A stretch of DNA of 64,000 bases, taken from Streptomyces sclerotialus. GTDB lineage: Bacteria > Actinomycetota > Actinomycetes > Streptomycetales > Streptomycetaceae. Shown piece by piece: positions 31,896 through 40,998 of this stretch. Every line of letters starts with the position of its first letter. Position 1 is the first letter of the stretch. Location of the stretch: assembly GCF_040907265.1 (NCBI RefSeq), contig NZ_JBFOHP010000002.1, positions 6,944,001 through 7,008,000 of the forward strand. Reading direction: 5' to 3'. The translations under genes and the position numbers were made by a program. The notes under the pieces were generated by a model that saw only the letters and a program-made list of their open reading frames with translations, had not been told where the DNA came from and ran no database searches.

Positions 31896-32825
31896 ATGTC
31901 CCTCCCAGCGCTCCTCCGCGGTGTCGTACCGCCCCTGTGCACCCCGCTCACCCCGGACGGTGAGGTCGACACCCGGTCGCTGGCCGCGCTCACCACCCGG
32001 CTGGTCGACGCGGGGGTGCACGGCCTCTTCGCACTCGGGTCCAGCGGCGAGGCGGCGTACCTCACGGACGCGCAGCGGTGCACGGCCCTGGACACGGTCG
32101 TCGAGACCGCTGCGGGACGCGTCCCGGTACTGGCCGGGGCCATCGACATGACGACCGCCCGGGTGCTGGAGCACGCCCGTGCCGCCGAGGCGCTGGGCGC
32201 CGACGCCGTCGTGGCCACCGCGCCGTTCTTCACGCGCACCCACCCGGCCGAGATCACCGAGCACTTCACGCGGCTGCGGACGGCGCTGGGCGTACCGCTG
32301 TTCGCGTACGACATCCCGGCGTCGGCGCACACCAAGCTCCCTGCCGACCTGTTGCTGTCGCTGGCCGCCGACGACGTGCTGGCCGGGCTGAAGGACAGCA
32401 GCGGGGACGACGGGGCGCTGCGCCGCCTGCTGGTGCGGGTACGGGAGCTGAGCGGCGGCTTCTCCGTGCTGACCGGATCGGAACTGGCCGTGGACGGCGC
32501 CCTGCTGGCCGGCGCGCACGGTGTCGTCCCCGGGCTCGGCAACGTCGACCCGGAGGGCTATCTGCGGCTGTACGAGCACGCGAGCGCCGGGCGGTGGCGG
32601 GAGGCCGCGGCGGAACAGGACCGGCTGGCGGCGCTCTTCGCCCTCACCGACGCCGGCGACGAGAACATCATGGGACGCAGTTCCTCCGCGCTCGGCGCCT
32701 TCAAGGCGGCGCTGCACCTCCTGGGCGTCATCGACTGCCCGGCCACCGCAGCGCCCCAGCTGCCGCTCGGCCCGGCGGCCGTGAAGACCGTCCGCCGCCT
32801 GCTGGAGGACGCGGAGCTGCTCTAG
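31896..32825 (+). CDS. DapA-family aldolase (dihydrodipicolinate synthase-like)
   Basis: 309 residues, TIM-barrel class I aldolase. The Schiff-base Lys166 is in GLKDSSGD and the catalytic Tyr138 in FAYDIPA; the pyruvate-binding loop FALGSSGEAAYLT replaces the GTTGE form of true DapA. That change, together with DENIMGRSS near the end, suggests a sugar-acid or N-acetylneuraminate-lyase-like aldolase rather than lysine biosynthesis. The substrate is unknown. It is divergent from the saccharopine-dehydrogenase-like gene across 168 bases and convergent with an MgtC-like gene. Confidence 0.92.
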   Translation: MSLPALLRGVVPPLCTPLTPDGEVDTRSLAALTTRLVDAGVHGLFALGSSGEAAYLTDAQRCTALDTVVETAAGRVPVLAGAIDMTTARVLEHARAAEALGADAVVATAPFFTRTHPAEITEHFTRLRTALGVPLFAYDIPASAHTKLPADLLLSLAADDVLAGLKDSSGDDGALRRLLVRVRELSGGFSVLTGSELAVDGALLAGAHGVVPGLGNVDPEGYLRLYEHASAGRWREAAAEQDRLAALFALTDAGDENIMGRSSSALGAFKAALHLLGVIDCPATAAPQLPLGPAAVKTVRRLLEDAELL

Positions 32826-32842
32826 GCAGCCCCGTGGGGCGC

Positions 32843-32859
32843 GCCCGCGGCCCGCGGGC
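32843..32859. terminator. Short GC hairpin between DapA-like and MgtC-like genes
   Basis: Arms GCCCGCG and CGCGGGC with a three-base loop, filling the 34-base gap between convergent genes. Confidence 0.5.
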
Positions 32860-33603
32860 TCACTCCGTGCGGTCCGACTCCCGGCCCAGTGTGATGCCGC
32901 GGACGCCCTCCAGTTGGGCGAGGCGTTCCACCAGTTCATGTGCTGAGGCGCTGCCTTCCAGGCGGAGCAGTACTTCGGAGGGCACGCGGTCGGGGGCTTC
33001 GGGGTCGGTCTCGACCTGGACGTCGGTCACCTGGAAGCCGTGGCCGGTGCACATCTCCAGCATCCGCCCCAGAAGGCCGCGCTGCGCCCGGTAGGCGAGC
33101 CGGAGTTCGAAGCTCTCGACGGACGGTGCCAGCGTCATCCGGTCGGTGACCTTGGGGAAGCCGCGGACGACGAGGAAGTGCACGGCCGTCGAGGCGAGCG
33201 CGAGCAGTGGCAGCCCGCCGCCGCAGGCCATACCGATGGCACAGGTCAGCCAGACGGTGGCGGCCGTGGTCAGCCCGCGTACGGCGTCCTTCTTCACGAA
33301 GATCAGGCCGCCGCCGATGAAGCCGATGCCCGAGACGACCTGCGCGGCGACCCGGGACGGGTCGAGCCCGATGCCGTCGATGCCCGTGACCGCCCCGAAG
33401 CCGTGGATCGACACCTCCATGAAGAGCGCGCTGCCGACGCCTACGAGGGTGTGGGTGCGCAGGCCCGCACTCTTCTGCCGCGCCTCGCGTTCCAGCCCGA
33501 TCAGGGAGGACAGCAGCAGCGCGATGGACAGCTCGGCGATCTGGCGCCAGCCCTGGCCGGTGCCGGGGTCGAACAGTGCGGCGGCGAGGTGGGTGGAAGG
33601 CAT
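32860..33603 (-). CDS. MgtC/SapB-family membrane protein
   Basis: 247 residues. The N-terminal membrane half contains the family hallmarks: AIALLLSSLIGLEREARQKSAGLRTHTLVG (key parts LIGLERE and AGLRTHTLVGVGSAL), QVVSGIGFIGGGLIF, and RGLTTAATVWLTCAIGMACG. The C-terminal half (about 145-247) is a soluble ACT-like domain, as in the longer MgtC proteins. MgtC proteins affect magnesium homeostasis and the F-ATPase during magnesium starvation or intracellular life; in soil actinobacteria the role is not established. It converges with the DapA-like gene. Upstream lies a 12-base tandem repeat region. Confidence 0.94.
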   Translation of the reverse strand: MPSTHLAAALFDPGTGQGWRQIAELSIALLLSSLIGLEREARQKSAGLRTHTLVGVGSALFMEVSIHGFGAVTGIDGIGLDPSRVAAQVVSGIGFIGGGLIFVKKDAVRGLTTAATVWLTCAIGMACGGGLPLLALASTAVHFLVVRGFPKVTDRMTLAPSVESFELRLAYRAQRGLLGRMLEMCTGHGFQVTDVQVETDPEAPDRVPSEVLLRLEGSASAHELVERLAQLEGVRGITLGRESDRTE

Positions 33604-33660
33604 CCGGCCATTGTCACCAAGGCCGGCCGACAGGCAATGGCGGCGGGCCGCGCCGTCCGC

Positions 33661-33750
33661 GAAGACCCCCGCAAAGACCCCGCAAAGACCCCCGCGAAGA
33701 CCCTCGCAAAGACCCTCGTGAAGCCGCCCGTGAAGCCGCCCGTGAAGCCC
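33661..33750. repeat. Degenerate 12-bp tandem repeats
   Basis: About seven units of the form AAGACCCYCGCA, changing to AAGCCGCCCGTG at the right end, where two units are exact. The period is close to 12 bases with small indels. Confidence 0.75.
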
Positions 33751-33851
33751 CGCACCACGCTTCGGGGGTGGGGCGGTGGCTGTCGGTGGAAGTGCCGCCC
33801 CGACACTCCCGCACCGTCTCCCGAACCTCCCGGCAGGGCTTGTGGAAAGTG

Positions 33852-33880
33852 GAACACGTTCTTAACATCACGAGTGTTAC
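33852..33880. promoter_or_regulatory. Inverted repeats in the promoter region of the beta-oxidation operon
   Basis: GAAC-AC-GTTC (33852-33861) is followed at once by TAACA-N7-TGTTA (33863-33879) in an AT-rich patch 45-70 bases before the racemase start. They are plausible operator sites for a fatty-acid-responsive repressor or the nearby MerR protein. Confidence 0.4.
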
Positions 33881-33922
33881 AGCGTTGGTGTCACAAGGAA
33901 CCGCTCTTGACCTGGGGGCTCG

Positions 33923-35359
33923 ATGGCGCAGACAGGGAACGGCCCGCTGAGCGGAGTGCGCGTGGTGGAACTCGCCGGTATCGGGCCGGGCCCGTTCGCC
34001 GCGATGCTCCTCGCCGACCTCGGCGCCGACGTCGTGCGCGTGGACCGCCCCGGCGGCTCCGGCATCAGCATCGACCCGGCGCACGACCTCACCAACCGCG
34101 GCAAGCGTTCGGTGCTGGTCGACCTGAAGTCCCCGGACGGGCCGGGCCAGGTGCTGGACCTGGCCGAGCGGGCCGATGCGCTCATCGAAGGCTACCGGCC
34201 GGGCGTCGCCGAACGGCTGGGCGTCGGCCCGGAGGCGTGCCTGGCCCGCAATTCCCGGCTCGTCTACGGGCGGATGACCGGCTGGGGCCAGGACGGCCCG
34301 CTCGCCGACACCGCGGGCCACGACATCGGCTACATCGCGCTCACCGGCGCGCTCGGCATGACCGGCACCGCCGACGGCCCGCCCGTCGCCCCCGCCAACC
34401 TCCTCGGCGACTACGCCGGCGGCTCGCTCTACCTCGTCATCGGCATCCTGGCCGCGCTCCGGCACGCGCGTACCGAAGGCGGCAGCGGACAGGTCGTGGA
34501 CGCCGCGATCGTCGACGGCACCGCGCACCTCACCACCATGATCCGCGGCATGCTGGAGGCCGGCGCCTGGCAGGACCGGCGCGCCGCCAACCTCCTGGAC
34601 GGCGGGGCGCCCTTCTACGGCACGTACGAGACGGCCGACGGCGGCCACATGGCCGTCGGCGCGCTGGAGCAGCGGTTCTACGCCGAGTTCCTGCGGCTGC
34701 TCGGCATCGCGGACGAGGTGCCCCCGAGGGAGGACCTCGCCAGGTGGGGCGAGCTGCGTACGGCCATCGCCGACCGGTTCCGTACCCGCACCCGCGAGGA
34801 GTGGACGGCCGTCTTCGACGGGTCCGACGCCTGCGTGGCGCCCGTCCTGTCGCTGCGCGAGGCGCCCGGGCACCCCCACCTCGCGGCCCGCGGCACGTTC
34901 GTCGAGCACGCCGGCCGTACCCAGCCCGCGCCCGCGCCGCGCTTCTCCCGTACGCCGGGCGCGGTGCGCGGCGGCCCTGCCCTGCCCGGTGCGGACACCG
35001 ACGCGGTGGCCCGCGACTGGAACGTCCCGTCCCTGACCACCGCGCGCCCCGAAGCCCCGACCGCCGCTGGCTCCGAAGGCCCAGCCACCGCGCGCCCCGA
35101 GGGCCTGACCACCGCTGGCCCCGAGGCCCTGACCACCGCGCGCCCCGAAGCCCCGGCCACCACTGGCCCCGAGGGCCCGACCGCCGCTGGCTCCGAAGGC
35201 CCGGCCACCCCGCGCCCCGAAGCCCCGGCCACCGCGCGCCCCGAAGGCCTGACCACCGCGCCCCCCGAAGGCCCGGCCACCGCCGGCCCCGAGGGCCTGA
35301 CCACCGCACACCCCGAGAACCGGCCCGGAGCCGGCGCCGAGGAAGGCCCGCAGCGATGA
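33923..35359 (+). CDS. Alpha-methylacyl-CoA racemase/CaiB-type protein with an octapeptide-repeat tail
   Basis: 478 residues. Residues 1-370 form a class III CoA-transferase fold; the acid-base residues of alpha-methylacyl-CoA racemases are present as His133 (AGHDIGYIALTG), Asp163 (GDYAGGS) and Glu249 (GALEQRFY), so racemase is preferred over CoA-transferase. It would convert (R)- to (S)-2-methylacyl-CoA, the form accepted by beta-oxidation. Residues 372-466 are an unusual tail of about twelve octapeptides such as TTARPEAP, TAAGSEGP and ATARPEGL, encoded by a 24-base tandem repeat. The stop overlaps the ATG of the acyl-CoA dehydrogenase by four bases (ATGA). It is the first gene of the operon. 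Confidence 0.9.
   Translation: MAQTGNGPLSGVRVVELAGIGPGPFAAMLLADLGADVVRVDRPGGSGISIDPAHDLTNRGKRSVLVDLKSPDGPGQVLDLAERADALIEGYRPGVAERLGVGPEACLARNSRLVYGRMTGWGQDGPLADTAGHDIGYIALTGALGMTGTADGPPVAPANLLGDYAGGSLYLVIGILAALRHARTEGGSGQVVDAAIVDGTAHLTTMIRGMLEAGAWQDRRAANLLDGGAPFYGTYETADGGHMAVGALEQRFYAEFLRLLGIADEVPPREDLARWGELRTAIADRFRTRTREEWTAVFDGSDACVAPVLSLREAPGHPHLAARGTFVEHAGRTQPAPAPRFSRTPGAVRGGPALPGADTDAVARDWNVPSLTTARPEAPTAAGSEGPATARPEGLTTAGPEALTTARPEAPATTGPEGPTAAGSEGPATPRPEAPATARPEGLTTAPPEGPATAGPEGLTTAHPENRPGAGAEEGPQR
35036..35323 (+). repeat. 24-bp coding tandem repeat in the racemase gene
   Basis: About twelve in-frame 24-base units starting at residue 372. Units vary by substitution (CGCGCCCC and CTGGCCCC alternate), but the length is kept exactly, so the reading frame is under selection. 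Confidence 0.93.
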
Positions 35360-36519
35360 CCCAGCAAGTGGCGCAGATGCAGCGCCAGATCTTCACCGAG
35401 GACCACGACGCCTTCCGCGAGACCGTGCGCACCTTCCTCAGGAAGGAGGTCGAGCCGCACTACGAGCAGTGGGAGAAGGACGGCGTGGTCAGCCGGGAGG
35501 CATGGCGCGCCGCCGGCCGTCAGGGGCTGCTGGGGCTCGCGGTCCCCGAGGAGTACGGCGGCGGGGGCAACGCGGACTTCCGCTACAGCGCGGTACTGGC
35601 CGAGGAGTTCACCCGGGCCGGCGCCCCTGGCCTGGCCATCGGCCTGCACAACGACATCATCGGGCCGTACCTCACCTCGCTGGCCACCGAGGAGCAGAAA
35701 CGGCGCTGGCTGCCCGGCTTCTGCAGCGGCGAGATCATCACGGCCATCGCGATGACCGAGCCGGGCGCGGGCTCCGACCTCCAGGGCATAAGAACCGCCG
35801 CCGAGGACCGCGGCGACCACTGGGTGCTGAACGGCTCGAAGACCTTCATCTCCAACGGCATCCTGGCCGACCTGGTCGTCGTGGTCGCCAGGACGACCCC
35901 CGAAGGGGGCGCTCACGGACTCAGCCTGCTGGTCGTCGAGCGCGGTATGGAGGGCTTCGAGCGGGGCCGCAACCTCGACAAGATCGGGCAGAAGGCCCAG
36001 GACACCGCCGAGCTGTTCTTCAATGACGTGCGCGTGCCCAAGGAGAACCTGCTCGGCGAGCTGAACGGCGCGTTCATCCACCTGATGACCAACCTCGCGC
36101 AGGAGCGGATGGGCATCGCCGTCGCCGGCATCGCCGCGGCCGAGCACCTGCTGGAGATCACCACCCAGTACGTCAAGGAGCGCGAGGCGTTCGGGCGGCC
36201 GCTCGCCAAGCTCCAGCACGTCCGGTTCGAGATCGCCGAGATGGCCACCGAGTGTGCCGTCACCCGGACGTTCCTGGACCGCTGCATTGTGGACCACTCG
36301 GACGGGCAACTGGATGCCGTACACGCCTCGATGGCCAAGTGGTGGGCCACCGAGCTGCAGAAGCGGGTGGCCGACCGTTGTCTGCAACTGCACGGCGGGT
36401 ACGGCTACATGAACGAGTACCGCGTCGCCAAGGCGTTCACCGACGGCCGCATCCAGACGATCTACGGCGGCACCACAGAGATCATGAAGGAGATCATCGG
36501 CCGCTCGCTGCTCGGCTGA
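35356..36519 (+). CDS. Acyl-CoA dehydrogenase
   Basis: 387 residues. N-terminal helical domain, then the FAD and substrate signature AMTEPGAGSDLQGI, the FISNGILADL segment, and the C-terminal LQLHGGYGYMNEY and IYGGTTEIMKEIIGRSLLG with the catalytic Glu region. It introduces the first double bond in acyl-CoA beta-oxidation, passing electrons to ETF. Its ATG overlaps the racemase stop, so the two proteins should be made together. The specificity is unknown; the adjacent racemase favours 2-methyl-branched substrates (inference). A thiolase and a FadB-like gene follow. Confidence 0.95.
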   Translation: MTQQVAQMQRQIFTEDHDAFRETVRTFLRKEVEPHYEQWEKDGVVSREAWRAAGRQGLLGLAVPEEYGGGGNADFRYSAVLAEEFTRAGAPGLAIGLHNDIIGPYLTSLATEEQKRRWLPGFCSGEIITAIAMTEPGAGSDLQGIRTAAEDRGDHWVLNGSKTFISNGILADLVVVVARTTPEGGAHGLSLLVVERGMEGFERGRNLDKIGQKAQDTAELFFNDVRVPKENLLGELNGAFIHLMTNLAQERMGIAVAGIAAAEHLLEITTQYVKEREAFGRPLAKLQHVRFEIAEMATECAVTRTFLDRCIVDHSDGQLDAVHASMAKWWATELQKRVADRCLQLHGGYGYMNEYRVAKAFTDGRIQTIYGGTTEIMKEIIGRSLLG

Positions 36520-36591
36520 CGGTGGCACCGGCCCGGCCCCGACCCTCTGTTACGCACGGCTCACCCTCATCTTCCCGAAAGGCTCCACACC

Positions 36592-37806
<1,215 letters not shown>

Positions 37807-37839
37807 CCGTCCGTCCCGACCCCTTACGGAGAACGCACC

Positions 37840-40011
37840 ATGAGTGAAGCCAGCACCATCCGCTGGGAGCAGGACGAGACCGGCGTCGTCACCCTCGTCC
37901 TCGACGACCCGAACCAGTCCGCGAACACCATGAACGAGGCCTTCAAGACCTCCCTCGCCGCGGTCGCCGACCGCCTGGAGGCCGAGCAGGACAGCGTCCG
38001 CGGCATCATCTTCACCTCCGCGAAGAAGACCTTCTTCGCCGGCGGCGACCTGCGCGACCTGATCGCCGTCACCCCCGAGCACGCCCAGCGCGCCTTCGAG
38101 GCGGGCCAGGGCATCAAGCGCGACCTGCGGCGCATCGAGACGCTCGGCAAGCCGGTCGTCGCGGCCATCAACGGCGCGGCGCTGGGCGGCGGTTACGAGA
38201 TCGCGCTCGCCTGCCACCACCGCGTCGCGCTCGACACCCCCGGCACCAAGATCGGCCTGCCCGAGGTCACCCTCGGCCTGCTCCCGGCCGGCGGCGGCGT
38301 CGTCCGTACCGTACGGCTGCTCGGCATCGCCGACGCGCTCCTGAAGGTCCTCCTCCAGGGCACGCAGTACAACGCTACGCGGGCGAAGGACAACGGGCTG
38401 ATCCACGAGGTCGCCGAGAGTCCCGAGGAGCTGATCTCCAAGGCGCGGGCTTTCATCGACGCGAACCCCGAGTCGCAGCAGCCCTGGGACGTCAAGGGAT
38501 ACCGGATCCCCGGCGGCACGCCCGCCAACCCCAAGTTCGCCGCGAACCTCCCGGCGTTCCCCGCCAACCTCAAGAAGCAGCTGAACGGCGCACCGTACCC
38601 GGCCCCGCGCAACATCCTCGCGGCCGCCGTCGAGGGCTCCCAGGTCGACTTCGAGACCGCGCAGACCATCGAGGCGCGCTACTTCGTGGAGCTGGTCACC
38701 GGCCAGACCTCCAAGAACATGATCCAGGCCTTCTTCTTCGACCTCCAGGCCGTCAACTCCGGTGCCAACCGCCCGAAGGGCATCGAGGAGCGCAAGGTCA
38801 CCAAGGTCGCGGTGCTCGGCGCCGGCATGATGGGCGCGGGCATCGCGTACAGCTGCGCCCGTGCGGGCATCGAGGTCGTGCTCAAGGACGTCTCCCAGGA
38901 GGCGGCCGAGAAGGGCAAGGCGTACAGCGCAGGGCTGCTCGCCAAGGCGCTGGCCAAGGGCCGGACGACCGAGCAGAAGCGGGACGAACTGCTGGCCCGG
39001 ATCACCCCGACCGCCGACCCGCAGGACCTGACCGGCTGCGACGCGGTCATCGAGGCGGTGTTCGAGGACACCAAGCTCAAGCACAAGGTGTTCCAGGAGA
39101 TCGAGGGCATCGTCGCGCCGGACGCGCTGCTCTGCTCCAACACCTCCACCCTCCCGATCACCGGCCTCGCCGAAGGCGTCCAGCGGCAGCGGGACTTCAT
39201 CGGCCTGCACTTCTTCTCGCCGGTCGACAAGATGCCGCTGGTCGAGATCATCAAGGGGAAGGAGACCGGCGACGAGGCGCTGGCCCGCGCCTTCGACCTG
39301 GTACGCCAGATCCGCAAGACCCCGATCGTGGTGAACGACAGCCGCGGCTTCTTCACCTCCCGCGTCATCGGCCACTTCATCAACGAGGGCGTGGCGATGG
39401 TGGCCGAGGGCATCGACCCGGCCTCCGTCGAGCAGGCCGCGGGCCAGGCCGGCTACCCGGCCAAGGTGCTCTCCCTGATGGACGAGCTGACCCTCACCCT
39501 GCCGCGGAAGATCCGCGACGAGACCCGCAAGGCGATCGAGGAGGCGGGCGGCAGCTGGACGCCGCACCCCGCCGACGCGCTGATCGACCGCATGGTGGAC
39601 GAGTTCGGGCGGCCGGGCCGCAGCGGCGGCGCCGGCTTCTACGAGTACGGCGAGGACGGCAAGCGGGCCGGGCTGTGGCCGGGGCTGCGCGAGCACTACA
39701 CGAAGCCCGACGCCTCGATCCCGTTCAAGGACATGCAGGAGCGGATGCTCTTCTCCGAGGCGCTGGACACCGTGCGCCTCTTCGAGGAGGGCGTCCTCAC
39801 CTCCGTCGCCGACGCCAACATCGGCTCGATCTTCGGCATCGGCTTCCCCGGCTGGACCGGCGGCGTGATGCAGTACATCAACGGTTACGAGGGCGGCGTC
39901 GCCGGCTTCGTGGCCCGCGCCAAGGAGCTCCAGGCGGCCTACGGGGAGCGGTTCGCGCCCTCCCCGCTGCTGCTGGAGAAGGCCGAGAAGGGGGAGGCCT
40001 TCAGCGACTGA
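37840..40011 (+). CDS. FadB/FadJ-type enoyl-CoA hydratase - 3-hydroxyacyl-CoA dehydrogenase
   Basis: 723 residues. The N-terminal crotonase part has AGGDLRDL (oxyanion hole), GAALGGGYEIALACHHRVA and PEVTLGLLPAGGG. The dehydrogenase part begins near residue 323 with the NAD motif VAVLGAGMMGAGIAYSCA, followed by SNTSTLPITGLA and IGLHFFSPVDKMPLVEII with the catalytic His, then the C-terminal HCDH domain (GRSGGAGFYEY). It carries the hydration and oxidation steps of beta-oxidation and is the last gene of the operon. A nine-base hairpin follows the stop. The start has ACGGAGAACGC upstream. Confidence 0.96.
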   Translation: MSEASTIRWEQDETGVVTLVLDDPNQSANTMNEAFKTSLAAVADRLEAEQDSVRGIIFTSAKKTFFAGGDLRDLIAVTPEHAQRAFEAGQGIKRDLRRIETLGKPVVAAINGAALGGGYEIALACHHRVALDTPGTKIGLPEVTLGLLPAGGGVVRTVRLLGIADALLKVLLQGTQYNATRAKDNGLIHEVAESPEELISKARAFIDANPESQQPWDVKGYRIPGGTPANPKFAANLPAFPANLKKQLNGAPYPAPRNILAAAVEGSQVDFETAQTIEARYFVELVTGQTSKNMIQAFFFDLQAVNSGANRPKGIEERKVTKVAVLGAGMMGAGIAYSCARAGIEVVLKDVSQEAAEKGKAYSAGLLAKALAKGRTTEQKRDELLARITPTADPQDLTGCDAVIEAVFEDTKLKHKVFQEIEGIVAPDALLCSNTSTLPITGLAEGVQRQRDFIGLHFFSPVDKMPLVEIIKGKETGDEALARAFDLVRQIRKTPIVVNDSRGFFTSRVIGHFINEGVAMVAEGIDPASVEQAAGQAGYPAKVLSLMDELTLTLPRKIRDETRKAIEEAGGSWTPHPADALIDRMVDEFGRPGRSGGAGFYEYGEDGKRAGLWPGLREHYTKPDASIPFKDMQERMLFSEALDTVRLFEEGVLTSVADANIGSIFGIGFPGWTGGVMQYINGYEGGVAGFVARAKELQAAYGERFAPSPLLLEKAEKGEAFSD

Positions 40012-40018
40012 CGGCACC

Positions 40019-40044
40019 GGGGCGGGCGCTGCGGGGCCCGCCCC
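40019..40044. terminator. Hairpin between the beta-oxidation operon and merR
   Basis: Nine-base arms GGGGCGGGC and GCCCGCCCC with an eight-base loop, between convergent genes; it can serve both directions. Confidence 0.65.
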
Positions 40045-40051
40045 TTCCCGC

Positions 40052-40780
40052 TCACTCCCCGCCGAACCACTTCCGCAGCTCTTCCTTCATCGACCGCTGG
40101 AAGGCCGTGACCAGGGCCTGCACCACCAGCGGCTGCATGTGGGCGGAGAGCGACTTGCGCCGCGCCACCTCGGCGGCGTCCGGGCCGTCGTCCTCCTGCG
40201 CCGCCCCCACCTCGTCCCGGAACAGCCGGCTCAGCTCCCGGGCCGCCGAGCGGGTGTGCTCCATGACGACCGTACGGGCCGCGATGATGGTCTCCAGTGC
40301 GACCGGTACGTCCAGCAGCCGCACGCCCAGCTGGAGCAGGCCCGGGTCGACCTGGAGGACGCCCGGCTCGGCCGTCCGCACCAGCACGCTCATCGCCGCC
40401 AGCCGGTCCAGGTCCTGCTCCGTCAGCGAGCGGCCCACCCGCCGCTCCAGCTGGGCCAGCGTCTGTTCCTCGGCCCGGTCCGGGAGCCAGCTGGCCACGA
40501 GGGCGCGGTGGATGGCCAGGTCCTGGGCGCTGAGGTCCGGCGGCAGCTGCTCCAGATAGCGCTCGATGGCCGACAGGGTCATGCCCTGGTGCTGGAGCTC
40601 CTCGATCAGCGCCAGCCGCGAGAGGTGGTCCGGGCCGTACCGGCCGACGCGGCGCGGGCCGATCTCGGGCGGCGGGAGCAGCCCGCGGGTGCTGTAGAAC
40701 CGGATCGTGCGGACCGTGACACCGGCCCGGGCGGCCAGCTCGTCGACGGTCAGGCTCTGGTCGGCAGCGGACTCCATCAT
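40052..40780 (-). CDS. MerR-family transcriptional regulator
   Basis: 242 residues (ATG at 40780, or the next ATG at 40777). The MerR DNA-binding domain is clear: LTVDELAARAGVTVRTIRFYSTRGLLPPPE, read as AARAGVTVRTIRFY and GLLPPP, then RVGRYGPDHLSRLALIEELQHQGMTLSAI. The long C-terminal region (about 90-242) has no metal-binding cysteines, so a metal role is unlikely. It converges with the beta-oxidation operon, and relatives beside such operons control fatty-acid catabolism; that is inference. It lacks a Shine-Dalgarno, and its -10 hexamer ends five bases before the first ATG, suggesting a leaderless mRNA. Confidence 0.93.
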   Translation of the reverse strand: MMESAADQSLTVDELAARAGVTVRTIRFYSTRGLLPPPEIGPRRVGRYGPDHLSRLALIEELQHQGMTLSAIERYLEQLPPDLSAQDLAIHRALVASWLPDRAEEQTLAQLERRVGRSLTEQDLDRLAAMSVLVRTAEPGVLQVDPGLLQLGVRLLDVPVALETIIAARTVVMEHTRSAARELSRLFRDEVGAAQEDDGPDAAEVARRKSLSAHMQPLVVQALVTAFQRSMKEELRKWFGGE

Positions 40781-40815
40781 GTTGGACAGTATTGCTGTCT
40801 CACCACAATTGTCAC
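40781..40815 (-). promoter_or_regulatory. Leaderless promoter of the merR gene with overlapping inverted repeats
   Basis: On the minus strand GTGACA, 18 bases and TACTGT (40791-40786) form a good vegetative promoter, with the start codons five and eight bases beyond. GACAG-N5-CTGTC (40785-40799) overlaps the -10, and the palindrome ACAATTGT (40805-40812) lies in the -35/spacer region, fitting autoregulation. Confidence 0.5.
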
Positions 40816-40998
40816 CACTCCGTACGCGGGAGCGGCCCCCTGTGGCGGGCGCCGGCGGGAAACCCTGGAGACGGTATGTGATCTCTTTCACAGACGGATG
40901 GCCGTCCTTCGGGGAAGGTGTGCCGTCGGCCCGGCTCGCGCGATCCGCAGCAGCCGACCGTGGCTCCATCGCCCTCCCGAAAGCGAGATGACCCACCC

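Larger units (their letters stand above)
33604..33922. other. 319-base divergent intergenic region
   Basis: Between the MgtC-like and racemase genes. The left part is a repeat array, the right part is AT-richer with inverted repeats and should hold the promoter of the beta-oxidation operon. No gene is credible here. Confidence 0.6.

Noticed and set aside
33040..36519. Long plus-strand frame from the mgtC region into the acyl-CoA dehydrogenase
   Set aside because: Only its 3' part is real coding sequence. Upstream it crosses the antisense of mgtC, the repeat array and another frame of the racemase.
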